A DNA stretch of 64,000 nucleotides, from the NCBI GenBank assembly GCA_028285685.1, contig JANQOR010000009.1:111744-175743 (forward strand). Reading direction: 5' to 3'. How positions within the stretch are numbered: position 1 is the first letter of the stretch; each line of letters starts with the position of its first letter. Made by a program: the position numbers and the translations under genes. Below are positions 25,943 through 34,556 of this stretch, piece by piece. The DNA comes from Cyclobacteriaceae bacterium. Lineage in GTDB: Bacteria > Bacteroidota > Bacteroidia > Cytophagales > Cyclobacteriaceae. Under the pieces are notes generated by a model. It saw only the letters and a list, made by a program, of their open reading frames with translations. It searched no databases and was not told where the DNA came from.

Positions 25943-25953
25943 GATACTAGGGT

Positions 25954-26880
25954 TTAGGCTGGAACAGCTTCTTCTTCCTTCTCTTTTTCCTGAATGTAGG
26001 TAAAATACACATCCTCTAAATCAACGGGCTCTGAATCAAACGACCCGTCCGGCTTACTATCACTATAAACATGAATAACGGGCTTGCCCGCTATTCTTCG
26101 TTCCGAAATGACGTTAAAGTCATTCTTGTGCTCTTCGAGTTCTTCTTTTTCAATGGCTTTGCTCCAAATTTTTCCTTCCGCCGATTTCAATGCGTCTACA
26201 GGATTCCCCTCCATCAAAACGGAGCCTTGATGGATAATGGCCATTTTTGTGCACAGTTCGCGAACATCATCCACAATGTGTGTTGAGAGGATGACGACCG
26301 TATTTTCACCTATTTCACTCAATAGATTCAGGAATCGATTACGTTCCGCGGGGTCAAGTCCAGCGGTTGGCTCATCAACGATAATGAGTTTAGGGCTGGA
26401 AATGAGCGCTTGAGCAATTCCGAAACGCTGCTTCATTCCACCTGAATATCCACCGAGATTCTTGTTCCGATGCTGGTAAAGATTCGTTTTGTGCAGGAGT
26501 GCTTTTACTAAACTCTTTCTTTCCTTACTATTTGTGATTCCCTTTAGGACCGCTAAATGATCTAACAGGGTTTCTGCCGAAACTTTAGGGTAAACACCAA
26601 ATTCTTGCGGTAAATAACCTAAGATTTTTCTCACCTCTTCCTTTTGCTGTAAAACATCAATATCTCCCAAAGTAATGGTTCCCTCATCTGCTTCCTGTAG
26701 TGTTGCGATGGTCCGCATCAGACTCGATTTTCCTGCGCCGTTGGGACCTAAAAGGCCAAACATGCCCGTTGGAATGTCCAACGACACATTGTTAAGTGCC
26801 CTTACTCCATTGGGATAAGTCTTAGATAGATTCTGGATGGTTAGATTCATAAAGTCGTTACTTTTTGATTGTTGATGCAT
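25954..26880 (-). CDS. ABC transporter ATP-binding protein
   Basis: A 308-residue ATPase with Walker A GPNGAGKS, signature YSGGMKQR, Walker B LIIVDEPTAGLDP and switch His (STHIVDD). The N-terminal strand MNLTIQNLSKTYPNG suggests the ATG at 26850 as the true start; the ATG at 26880 would add ten residues. An acidic C-terminal extension (EKEKEEEAVPA) is not part of the fold. It pairs with the permease-M1 fusion 11 bp downstream and presumably forms a homodimer that drives it. Confidence 0.92.
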   Translation of the reverse strand: MHQQSKSNDFMNLTIQNLSKTYPNGVRALNNVSLDIPTGMFGLLGPNGAGKSSLMRTIATLQEADEGTITLGDIDVLQQKEEVRKILGYLPQEFGVYPKVSAETLLDHLAVLKGITNSKERKSLVKALLHKTNLYQHRNKNLGGYSGGMKQRFGIAQALISSPKLIIVDEPTAGLDPAERNRFLNLLSEIGENTVVILSTHIVDDVRELCTKMAIIHQGSVLMEGNPVDALKSAEGKIWSKAIEKEELEEHKNDFNVISERRIAGKPVIHVYSDSKPDGSFDSEPVDLEDVYFTYIQEKEKEEEAVPA

Positions 26881-26965
26881 TAGTAGCTGGAAAGTTATGG
26901 TTTATTACACATTTTGTGATCAGAGGTAATTTTTCGTTGGTAGGTGGCACCCTTTTAACAATTTT

Positions 26966-27661
26966 TCACGGCTGAGGCTTCAACTGTGAAAATTTGTAAG
27001 AAACTGTTGCTGCATAGAGATCAACAATAATGTGTAAGAGCATGGAAAGCCAGAGAGATCCTGTCAAAAGATAGGCTAAGGAAAAAATCACACCCAGTCC
27101 AAAGGCTTTTATTGCATTGTTCAGCTTAGTGGCCGCATGTGCAATACCAAAAAGTAGGTTTACTGCCAGTACAGCAAGTGCAATGTGCATCACCTGGCTC
27201 AATTGCCAGAATAGAAATCCTCTAAAAATCAGTTCCTCACAGGTGCCCGCAATAAATGTGGTTATAAGAGCCCATTTATATTCTGTCTTGTTTTTTGGCA
27301 AAATGTGCTGAACACCTGCCAGGCCTCTTCCAATGCTTTCAACTTTATACTCAGGGATTGATATTTGGCTTATTATCCAAAAGGAAACAGCAGAGGCCAC
27401 AATAAGCAATGCCACCCAAATAGGATCGTCAATAAAATGCAGACCAATACTTTTTAGTGGGACTGTCTCTATGATCACTGAAATCATAACGATGATCATC
27501 ATGATGAGTAGAGCTCGACTTGTGATCTTGTAAACCCAAACGAGTTTATCTGGATCCTTCTCCAGGAGTTGAATAGTCTTTTTTCCTGTTAGCAGTGTAT
27601 GAAAAGGAAAGAGTACTCCTGTAATTATGGCTGCTATTATCGTAAAATCCAGGTTGCCCAT
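26966..27661 (-). CDS. CPBP family intramembrane metalloprotease
   Basis: A 231-residue protein with about six transmembrane segments. The CPBP (Abi/CAAX protease) motifs are CEELIFRGF (Glu-Glu-x3-Arg), FGIAHA with its His, and a later LLHIIVDL. Family members cleave within or near membranes, for example prenyl proteins in eukaryotes, bacteriocin-related peptides or anti-sigma factors in bacteria. Here it lies 3 bp after an AraC-type regulator gene, so the two are probably cotranscribed; the substrate is unknown. Confidence 0.87.
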   Translation of the reverse strand: MGNLDFTIIAAIITGVLFPFHTLLTGKKTIQLLEKDPDKLVWVYKITSRALLIMMIIVMISVIIETVPLKSIGLHFIDDPIWVALLIVASAVSFWIISQISIPEYKVESIGRGLAGVQHILPKNKTEYKWALITTFIAGTCEELIFRGFLFWQLSQVMHIALAVLAVNLLFGIAHAATKLNNAIKAFGLGVIFSLAYLLTGSLWLSMLLHIIVDLYAATVSYKFSQLKPQP

Positions 27662-27664
27662 AAC

Positions 27665-28240
27665 TTACTTATTTGGGTTTATCAATGATTCCCAGATCTT
27701 ATGACTGCTAGTCACTTGGTATTTGTTCTTGATTAGTCTCTCCGGTGGTGTAGTAGGAGATTTTTCTTCAATCATGAGTGCTTTCGCGAAATTGAGGAAG
27801 CTCATGGGCAACCCTTTTTTCTCCATGATCTCTCGTACCTTTTGCTGTATCGCTTCTTGGTCTTGTGGATCTTCCACGGTCACAATAAGCACCTCTTCAT
27901 CGCCTAGTATACTCTTCACCTTCTTCGCAATGGACTTCAGGTCGTCGGGGGAGATAAAAAAATGCTTCTTGAATGCCCTGGTAAAGGTTTCATAATCCTT
28001 GTATCCCAGCTTGGAAGCTAGTTCGTGTACCACGCCTTCACCTGCACTGATGAGCTCGTAGGCCTTCGCCATCTTTAGTTCTTCAATAAATATAAAAGGT
28101 GTTCTCCTGGTCTCTTTTTTGAAAATTCGATGGAACTGTGAAGGGGAAAGACATGCTACTTCAGACAACTCCTCCAGGGTCAATGGCTGGTGTAAGTTAG
28201 CTTCGATGTGATCCAACGTTTTCGTAATTCGGAGATCCAT
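27665..28240 (-). CDS. AraC family transcriptional regulator
   Basis: A 191-residue protein with two HTH motifs at the N-terminus (LTLEELSEVACLSPSQFHRI and ASKLGYKDYETFTRAFKKHF), so the DNA-binding part is at the N-terminal end, as in the Rob/SoxS-like arrangement. Residues about 115-190 form a small alpha/beta region that resembles half a GyrI-like effector domain, and it may be a truncated effector domain. It leads an operon with the CPBP protease. Confidence 0.86.
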   Translation of the reverse strand: MDLRITKTLDHIEANLHQPLTLEELSEVACLSPSQFHRIFKKETRRTPFIFIEELKMAKAYELISAGEGVVHELASKLGYKDYETFTRAFKKHFFISPDDLKSIAKKVKSILGDEEVLIVTVEDPQDQEAIQQKVREIMEKKGLPMSFLNFAKALMIEEKSPTTPPERLIKNKYQVTSSHKIWESLINPNK

Positions 28241-28302
28241 GATGGTTCAAAGCTAAGAATGCAACGAGAATCGCTGTATGACAAATCTTGCTAATCTCCA
28301 GG

Positions 28303-29631
28303 TCAGTCTTTCGTGTACAAAAAGGAAAGTCCAGCCTGTTTCAAAGTCATTTTATTTTCGGATGGCTCAAATTCTAGCACGATTCCGGCAGGGTTGAAAG
28401 AGAATCGATCGACAGCGGTCGCTTCTAGTTGAAAAGCGGATTGGCCGGTGGCCCGGGCAACCAGTGCCGTTGAATCTGCATCCGTCGATATGGTAATTTT
28501 TAAGGGAAATTGGGTACTGGAATAGGTACCAAGGTATTTAGTCAGGTCAGTTGACTTTAGTTCAATGGCACCGAACACTGGTAGAGTATAAGGTTTGTTA
28601 TAGTAGCAACTCAGCACCCCAATTAAAAAGTCGTTGTTACTGTAGTTCGATCCATTTGACGTTATTGCAACAGATAGTCTATTAGCTGGAAGGTAGACAA
28701 GAAATGAACTAAACCCATCAATTCCGCCCGTGTGCCCATAAAGTTCCTTGTTGTAGTATGGAAATTGAAAAATGCCTAAACCGAATCCATCTTGCATGGT
28801 AGTCATTTTCTCAAGACTTGACTTACTGATGATTTTGTCTGAAAAGAGTGCTTCTGCGAAGATGGTCAGGTCGGTTGGCGTTGAAACAATATTGCCCGCA
28901 CCTAGTGGAATCGACATATCCGTTTCATTCTCCCTTATCCACTCTTTGGAAAATTTGTATGAATAAGATTCGTCGTTTGAAACATCGATTGTTGAACCAA
29001 CATAGGTGTTCTTAAGACCTAGAGGTCTTAAGATTTTCCTGTCGAGTATTTTGCTGTAAGAATCTTTATAGACCCTTTGGAGGATAAATGTGAGGAGAAC
29101 GTAGTTAGAGTTGCTATACTCCGCCTTGTCATTTGGCTCAAATACATTTTCAGATTCAGATATCAGCTGGATGATCTCTTCCTCTGTTTTCGACTCGGTA
29201 TTCCACTCTTCATAGTTCGAGGCATTGGTAAAATTGAAAATTCCGCTTCGGTGCTTTAATAACATCGCGACGGTAATCTTACCGCTATTTTGAATAGAAG
29301 GAAAGTAAACCTCAATCGTCTGATCCAGATCGAGTTTTCCTTCTTCGACGGCTTTTAGAATCAGCGCAGAGGTGAACATTTTAGTAATCGAACCAATCCT
29401 ATATTTTGTTTTAGTGGTGGAATTATCTTGTGCTTCTAAATCATCGAAACCAACCGCAGCAGTGTAAATGATCTTGCCGTCTGTTGCTACTGCCACACTT
29501 CCCATAAACCGGTCACCTTCTTGTAAGATGGTCATCAGGCTATCCATTCGATTTTTGTTAAAATTTTGGGCACGACTGCATAAGAGCGATATGCAGGTGA
29601 TCAGAACGGTGAGTGTGTATCTTTTTATCAT
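28303..29631 (-). CDS. Secreted serine hydrolase (class C beta-lactamase fold)
   Basis: A 442-residue protein from the ATG at 29631, which gives a signal peptide (about 1-21); a longer frame to 29697 lacks a better start. The active-site motifs are S81-I-T-K84, the Tyr motif AEYSNSNY and the HTGG box (GHTGGIDG). These are the beta-lactamase/DD-peptidase/esterase EstB family motifs. A C-terminal beta-rich domain of about 90 residues follows. It might be a D-alanyl peptidase, esterase or peptidase; a dedicated resistance function is not supported by context. A second member occurs at 60859-62094. Confidence 0.88.
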   Translation of the reverse strand: MIKRYTLTVLITCISLLCSRAQNFNKNRMDSLMTILQEGDRFMGSVAVATDGKIIYTAAVGFDDLEAQDNSTTKTKYRIGSITKMFTSALILKAVEEGKLDLDQTIEVYFPSIQNSGKITVAMLLKHRSGIFNFTNASNYEEWNTESKTEEEIIQLISESENVFEPNDKAEYSNSNYVLLTFILQRVYKDSYSKILDRKILRPLGLKNTYVGSTIDVSNDESYSYKFSKEWIRENETDMSIPLGAGNIVSTPTDLTIFAEALFSDKIISKSSLEKMTTMQDGFGLGIFQFPYYNKELYGHTGGIDGFSSFLVYLPANRLSVAITSNGSNYSNNDFLIGVLSCYYNKPYTLPVFGAIELKSTDLTKYLGTYSSTQFPLKITISTDADSTALVARATGQSAFQLEATAVDRFSFNPAGIVLEFEPSENKMTLKQAGLSFLYTKD

Positions 29632-29775
29632 ATCAGTGCTAATTCTGACAGTTGAATTATAACCATCAAGATCGTCAAGAGCGGCCAGAATAACCAAAGG
29701 GAAAAAGGTTTATTCATTCATCTGCGCAGTTTTGACCTTACATATTGATTATATTGGCTGTACTAAAACCAACCT

Positions 29776-31071
29776 ATGCTTAACGACAAAAAAACCATCA
29801 ATGCATGGTGCATGTATGACTGGGCCAACTCCGTTTACTCACTTACCATTACATCAGCGATCTTTCCCATTTATTATCAGGCAGTCACCGTCAATGCCAA
29901 TGGTGGAGATACCGTTGATTTTTTTGGAATTCAGGTTGTCAACTCGGTATTGTATTCATATGCGCTTTCGGCATCCTTTCTACTAGTGGCTGTCGTATTA
30001 CCAATCCTGTCAGGTATTGCTGATTATGCTGGTAAGAAGAAATTCTTTTTGAAGTTGTTTATGATGATTGGGTCACTCTCCTGCATTGGCCTTTACTTTT
30101 TTACGGGAAAAAATGTGGAGTGGGGGATTTTTTGCTCGGCGTTTGCAAGTGTTGGCTATTCAGGAAGTCTTGTCTTTTATGATGCTTTCCTAAGCGAAAT
30201 TGTGACTGAAGATAAACGAGACATTGTAAGCGCTAAAGGCTACTCATACGGCTACATTGGAGGTGTGATATTGCTGGTTATCAATCTTGTCACCATCGAA
30301 ATGTATGATGTTTTTGGTCTGGCAAACGAAGGAGTTGCTTCGCGGATTGCTTTTCTGACAGTGGGATTTTGGTGGATTGGCTTCTCATTATATGCTATTT
30401 CCAGGCTTCCAGAAAATGTGCATGGACGAAAGCCAGAAGGCAATTTCATTGCCAACGGATATCGAGAACTTGGCAACGTATGGAAACAGATGAAGGGAAT
30501 GAATTCGATGAGAAAATACTTACTTGCATTCTTTTTTTACAACATGGGCGTCCAAACGATCATGTATCTGGCTGCTACCTTCGGAGCCAAGGAACTGAAG
30601 ATGGAAACGTCAAAACTGATCATGACCATCTTGTTGATTCAGTTCGTCGGAGTGGCAGGTTCTTATCTTTTTGCCTTCGTATCCAAGAAGAAAGGCAATA
30701 TTCGTTCCCTCATGGTAATGATAGTTATTTGGATCATTTGCAGTCTGTATGCCTATTTTGTTCAACAAGAGATCGAATTTTTCGTGCTTGCTGCTGTTGT
30801 TGGCTTGGTCATGGGCGGTATTCAGTCTCTGTCCCGGGCCACATTTTCCAAAGTCATGCCTAAAGACACCGTTGACACCGCTTCATTCTTTAGCTTTTAC
30901 GACGTAACATACAATTTATCGATCGTCTTCGGAACCTTTGTCTACGGCTACATAGAAATGGTAACAGGAAGTATGAGAAACAGTGCACTAGCGCTGGCGT
31001 CTTTCTTTGTAATTGGCATTCTCTTCCTCTCTCAGGTTAAGCTTAAAGATGCATCCCCTCAAATTGCCTGA
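29776..31071 (+). CDS. MFS transporter, UMF1 family
   Basis: A 431-residue protein with about 12 transmembrane segments. The N-terminus NAWCMYDWANSVYSL and the GYSYGYIGG motif are characteristic of the UMF1/Atg22-like family, thought to move amino acids or related small solutes. A C-terminal LSRATFSKVMP motif fits the same group. It overlaps the start of the HsdR-N gene by 23 bp, so the two may be cotranscribed. Confidence 0.9.
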   Translation: MLNDKKTINAWCMYDWANSVYSLTITSAIFPIYYQAVTVNANGGDTVDFFGIQVVNSVLYSYALSASFLLVAVVLPILSGIADYAGKKKFFLKLFMMIGSLSCIGLYFFTGKNVEWGIFCSAFASVGYSGSLVFYDAFLSEIVTEDKRDIVSAKGYSYGYIGGVILLVINLVTIEMYDVFGLANEGVASRIAFLTVGFWWIGFSLYAISRLPENVHGRKPEGNFIANGYRELGNVWKQMKGMNSMRKYLLAFFFYNMGVQTIMYLAATFGAKELKMETSKLIMTILLIQFVGVAGSYLFAFVSKKKGNIRSLMVMIVIWIICSLYAYFVQQEIEFFVLAAVVGLVMGGIQSLSRATFSKVMPKDTVDTASFFSFYDVTYNLSIVFGTFVYGYIEMVTGSMRNSALALASFFVIGILFLSQVKLKDASPQIA

Positions 31072-31483
31072 TTATGCGCCTAGAACTCAAGGCGAGGATA
31101 TATTTTGTTTGGTTCGCAGGCGTTGGGTGGCCCTCACGCCCGAAGAATGGGTCAGGCAGCATTTTCTCAATTTGCTGATAGAGCATTTATCATATCCCAG
31201 AGGACTAATTAAGCTAGAGCATTCAATAAAATATTTTAAAAACATTAAACGATCTGACATCACCATCTTGGACCGTTCCGGTGGTGTGTTTATGCTTGTC
31301 GAATGCAAATCATTTAAAATGAAACTGACACAGGAAGTGGTTTCGCAATTATCTCAGTACAACAAGATCCTTGACTCAAAATACTTGGCCATAAGCAATG
31401 GCTTAAAGCATTTTATTTGGGAGAAGAAGTCTAGTGGGAGCTATGAATCGCTAGAAATGTTTCCAGCTCATAAAACCACATAA
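31049..31483 (+). CDS. HsdR N-terminal nuclease-domain protein (standalone)
   Basis: About 144 residues from the ATG at 31049. It matches the type I restriction R-subunit N-terminal domain (PD-(D/E)XK fold): VRQHFLNLLIEHLSYP, then SDITILDRSGGVFMLVECKS with the Asp and E-x-K catalytic pair, then the LSQYNKILDSKYLAISNG helix. No methylase, specificity or helicase gene is present, so it is not a restriction system here. Such standalone proteins are widespread in Bacteroidota and of unknown role. It overlaps the 3' end of the UMF1 gene by 23 bp. Confidence 0.82.
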   Translation: MHPLKLPDYAPRTQGEDIFCLVRRRWVALTPEEWVRQHFLNLLIEHLSYPRGLIKLEHSIKYFKNIKRSDITILDRSGGVFMLVECKSFKMKLTQEVVSQLSQYNKILDSKYLAISNGLKHFIWEKKSSGSYESLEMFPAHKTT

Positions 31484-31580
31484 TTCGCTGTACATTGTAC
31501 TTTTAGGAGATTATCTCGTTAAATTTACACTAGTTATCTGCTGAGCGCTTGAAATAGCAAACCACCCAAAATTCAGGCAG

Positions 31581-31877
31581 ATGAAAAAAATACTAGATCG
31601 TTTACCAACATTTACCAAGAGCTTCTACTTCCTCTCCTTAGCATTTTTCTTGCTGTGGCTAGCCTTTTTTGACAGCAACGACCTATTTCTTCAAAATGAG
31701 CTTAGGTCCAAACAAACTGAACTGATCAAGGCGAAGAAATTTTATGAGGAGAAGATCCTTGAAGTTAAAAACGACCGTGAGGCCCTGTTGAACAATTCTG
31801 AGCTTTTGGAGAAAATCGCACGGGAAAAGTATTTAATGAAAAAAGAGAACGAAGATCTTTATATAATCGTTGACTAG
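31581..31877 (+). CDS. FtsB/DivIC-like septum protein
   Basis: A 98-residue protein with one N-terminal transmembrane segment (FYFLSLAFFLLWLAFF, about residues 16-31) followed by a coiled coil and the family motif KIAREKYLMKKENEDLYII. DivIC/FtsB proteins form the divisome subcomplex with FtsL and FtsQ on the outer face of the cytoplasmic membrane. Upstream, TTG (31495) and TAAATTTA (31520-31527) resemble a Bacteroidota promoter of the TTG-N~22-TANNTTTG type, weakly. Confidence 0.85.
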   Translation: MKKILDRLPTFTKSFYFLSLAFFLLWLAFFDSNDLFLQNELRSKQTELIKAKKFYEEKILEVKNDREALLNNSELLEKIAREKYLMKKENEDLYIIVD

Positions 31878-31879
31878 GC

Positions 31880-32404
31880 ATGAGACTAGGACTCGTAACG
31901 ATACTTCTGCTAGCTGTGCTCGGTGTTTCAGCTCAAGCCAAATTATCAGATAAGGTCTATTTTGGTGGAGGATTCGGGCTTAGCGCTGGTGGAAATGGAA
32001 CTAATATCAGTCTCTCACCACAGATTGGATATAAAATAACCTCCAGATACTCTGCTGGGATCGGAATCATGTATCAATACGCAAAGATCCAAGGCATTGA
32101 ATCCAGCATTAATAACTACGGTTGGAGTGTCTTTAATCGCTATAACTTGACTCGTCAGTTTTTTGCTTATGGAGAGTATGAAAATCTCCAGTTTGAATTT
32201 TTCACCTCATTACGACCTGAGCGTACTGACCGAGCTGGATACAATAGTCTTTTGATCGGAGGTGGCTACACTGAGGCGTTGGCTGGTAGAGCTTCCTTCA
32301 GCGTGAGTGCACTATATAATGTGCTTTACGATGTTACTGATCCAATTCAGCCCTATGACAGTCCCTGGGTTGTTCGGGCAGGTGTCGGAATCGGAATATT
32401 TTAG
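31880..32404 (+). CDS. Small outer-membrane beta-barrel protein
   Basis: A 174-residue protein with a signal peptide (about 1-19) and alternating amphipathic strands rich in Gly, Tyr and aromatic residues (VYFGGGFGLSAGGNG, LIGGGYTEALAGRASFSVSA), ending in the C-terminal strand VVRAGVGIGIF. It most resembles an eight-stranded OmpA/OmpX-like barrel. It starts 2 bp after ftsB/divIC, so it is coexpressed; the pairing may be incidental. Confidence 0.75.
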   Translation: MRLGLVTILLLAVLGVSAQAKLSDKVYFGGGFGLSAGGNGTNISLSPQIGYKITSRYSAGIGIMYQYAKIQGIESSINNYGWSVFNRYNLTRQFFAYGEYENLQFEFFTSLRPERTDRAGYNSLLIGGGYTEALAGRASFSVSALYNVLYDVTDPIQPYDSPWVVRAGVGIGIF

Positions 32405-32414
32405 TGAGTTTCTA

Positions 32415-32804
32415 CTATTCGTAGTCAACAAAATCTTCTTCCTCAACGAAGTTAAATTCCAGGTCTACCAGTTCACTGTAATCTTCGCCAGCTTCAAACA
32501 TGTCTTCGTCCATTGGTTCGTAGTACCAATTGACATGAATGTCGGTTCCGGATGTCTCCAGCCGCTTGAGCAACTTAAACAGATCGTACAAACACTTGGA
32601 AGAACTGGTATTGAAATACTCGAGTTTGATGTCGACATTGAGCTCAGTAGTAGTGACATTATCTGCCTTGAGCGCATCCAATAGGGGAGAGTAAAAAAGA
32701 ACGCTGTTTTCAGGGCTCGATCTCCCCACTAATTTGATTGATCCTTCATCCATATTCAGATCAATTCCCGGTGTTGTTTTGGTGGGATCCTTGTGGTAAA
32801 TCAT
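32415..32804 (-). CDS. SiaC-type regulatory phosphoprotein (DUF1987)
   Basis: A 129-residue cytoplasmic protein. Residues about 20-115 match DUF1987/SiaC: GRSSPENSVLFYSPLLDAL, then LEYFNTSSSKCLYDLFKLL. In Pseudomonas SiaC is phosphorylated by kinase SiaB and dephosphorylated by SiaA, and unphosphorylated SiaC activates a diguanylate cyclase; the FNTSSSK segment probably carries the phosphorylated residue. No kinase, phosphatase or GGDEF gene is adjacent, so its partners must be elsewhere. Confidence 0.82.
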   Translation of the reverse strand: MIYHKDPTKTTPGIDLNMDEGSIKLVGRSSPENSVLFYSPLLDALKADNVTTTELNVDIKLEYFNTSSSKCLYDLFKLLKRLETSGTDIHVNWYYEPMDEDMFEAGEDYSELVDLEFNFVEEEDFVDYE

Positions 32805-33002
32805 TTCGGGCGATAATTAAATTAGTGGATAGTAAGTTTAACTACTTCACGGAGAATTTAAAAAAAAGTTAGACGAGCACTTAAAATGTTTCGTCGGATG
32901 CAAAAAATGGCCTGATTAGCCCCTAATCGACCTTACATTATGACAATTAATTCCTTAAAAAGTGAAATTTAACACAAAATGGACGGTGTTTCGAACTAAG
33001 AT

Positions 33003-33428
33003 CTAGTTGTACTCTTTATAGGTTTCCTTCAATGTCTCCACCGATTTCACAATCAGTTTCTCAAGAGTTTTTATGTCAACATCGACGAGCTTTTTTATGT
33101 ACAGGCAACCAACACTTTTTTTGTGTTTTCCCAGTTTGGCTAGTAAGTCATCCATCCCAGAAAACCCTCCCATCATGTAGATGGTCATACTCTGTTTTCT
33201 TGGAGAAAATCCAGATAAAAACCAGTCCCCTTCTGTGCCTGTTTTATGCTTGTAATGATAGCTTCCAAAACCAACAATGGAGTTCCCCCACATAACCGGC
33301 TTTTCACCCGTGACTTTACCAATCAAGCTGAGTAGTGTTCTGCTATCGTCCCTTTTTACCTCCGATTCTACCGAGTCGATAAAGTCTTCGACACTGGCAT
33401 CGGTGGGTTTCGTTTTCAATTCGGCCAT
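33003..33428 (-). CDS. DUF1801 domain protein
   Basis: A 141-residue cytoplasmic protein matching DUF1801 (SVEDFIDSVESEVKRDDSRTLL, then VMWGNSIVGFGSYHYKHKTG and KKSVGCLYIKKLVDVDIKTL). The fold is related to the YdhG family of small proteins with unknown roles. It lies 23 bp downstream of the Ldh-type dehydrogenase gene on the same strand. Confidence 0.82.
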   Translation of the reverse strand: MAELKTKPTDASVEDFIDSVESEVKRDDSRTLLSLIGKVTGEKPVMWGNSIVGFGSYHYKHKTGTEGDWFLSGFSPRKQSMTIYMMGGFSGMDDLLAKLGKHKKSVGCLYIKKLVDVDIKTLEKLIVKSVETLKETYKEYN

Positions 33429-33451
33429 GCATGTACTATTTATAGATGATC

Positions 33452-34543
33452 CTAGGTCTGTTCTAAAATTACCCCAAATTTTTCACCCATTTCCTTTAAG
33501 TCTTCCACCACCTGGGGTAAAACTGGAATCCCTTCTTTGGATCGTTTTTCCTCCATTTCTCTTTCAGGATCACCAGGTATTAGCACCTTTTCTTCTCCAT
33601 CTGCTGTCTCAGAGCTTCTGAACCGCCCGATCCAGTTGTCCATGTGATGTTTGAATTCATCCGCCTCTCTGAAAGCGTCAATTCTCATAGCCCCGAAAAA
33701 ATGGCCTAACCCTTCCCCAACTGGGTTTGGGTTTGGCTCTATAAATGCAACAAACGGCGGTACCCAGGGACCGTAATTTGCTCCTGAAAGCACCGCGGAC
33801 AGAATATCTACTACTGCTCCCAGCGCATATCCTTTATGGGAACCATGCTCCCTGTCTCCACCGAGCGGACGCATCGAACCACCATTTATGAGGCCTTTTG
33901 CATCTGTTGTAATGTTACCTTCCTTGTCCTGTAACCACCCTTCTGGGGCATCTTTCCCCTTGCGTTGAAGTACCTCAAGCTTACCATTTGCAGCGGTAGT
34001 GGTGGCCATGTCCAGCACAAATGGTGGTTGGTCACTAGTTGGGATTGCGATGGATATTGGGTTCGTTCCAAGCAATCTTTCCTTTGAAAAAGTCGGGGAA
34101 ACTAATGGACTCGCATTGGTGAGCGAGATGCCAATGCAGTCATGTTCTAACGCTATCATGGCATGATACCCTGCGATACCGTAGTGATTAGAATTTTTCA
34201 CTGAAACCCAACCGGATCCAACCTCCTTAGCTTTCCTAATTGCGAGGTTCATCGCCTGTGGACCAACGACAAGACCTAGGCCAAGGTCTCCATCGACCAC
34301 AGCAGTTGAAGGAGTTTCGTGCACCGTTTTTATGGAAGGGGTAACATTGAGTCTTCCTTTTTCATGCAACCGTACGTAACCTGATAGACGAGCAACACCG
34401 TGTGAGTCTACACCTCTCAAATCCGCACTGACAAGCACTTGAGCCGCTTGTTCAGCATCCCTTGCCGGACATCCGATCTTTTGTAGAAGCTGTGATGTAA
34501 ATCGAAACAGACCTTCTTTTGAGTAAAGAGTTGCTTCTGTCAT
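33452..34543 (-). CDS. Ldh family (malate/L-lactate dehydrogenase-type) oxidoreductase
   Basis: A 363-residue enzyme of the Ldh2/ComC-like family, which binds NAD(P) with a non-Rossmann fold. Typical motifs are DLRGVDSHGVARL, KNSNHYGIAGYHA, LLGTNPISIAIP and GHFFGAMRIDAF. Substrates in the family include L-malate, ureidoglycolate and 2-oxoacids; the exact one is uncertain. The neighbours (DUF1801 downstream, a Ppx phosphatase 13 bp upstream) give no pathway clue. Confidence 0.9.
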   Translation of the reverse strand: MTEATLYSKEGLFRFTSQLLQKIGCPARDAEQAAQVLVSADLRGVDSHGVARLSGYVRLHEKGRLNVTPSIKTVHETPSTAVVDGDLGLGLVVGPQAMNLAIRKAKEVGSGWVSVKNSNHYGIAGYHAMIALEHDCIGISLTNASPLVSPTFSKERLLGTNPISIAIPTSDQPPFVLDMATTTAANGKLEVLQRKGKDAPEGWLQDKEGNITTDAKGLINGGSMRPLGGDREHGSHKGYALGAVVDILSAVLSGANYGPWVPPFVAFIEPNPNPVGEGLGHFFGAMRIDAFREADEFKHHMDNWIGRFRSSETADGEEKVLIPGDPEREMEEKRSKEGIPVLPQVVEDLKEMGEKFGVILEQT

Positions 34544-34556
34544 GGAGCAAATTAAA

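Noticed and set aside
31049-31483. Restriction-modification system
   Set aside because: Only the HsdR N-terminal domain is present; no methylase, specificity or helicase gene nearby.
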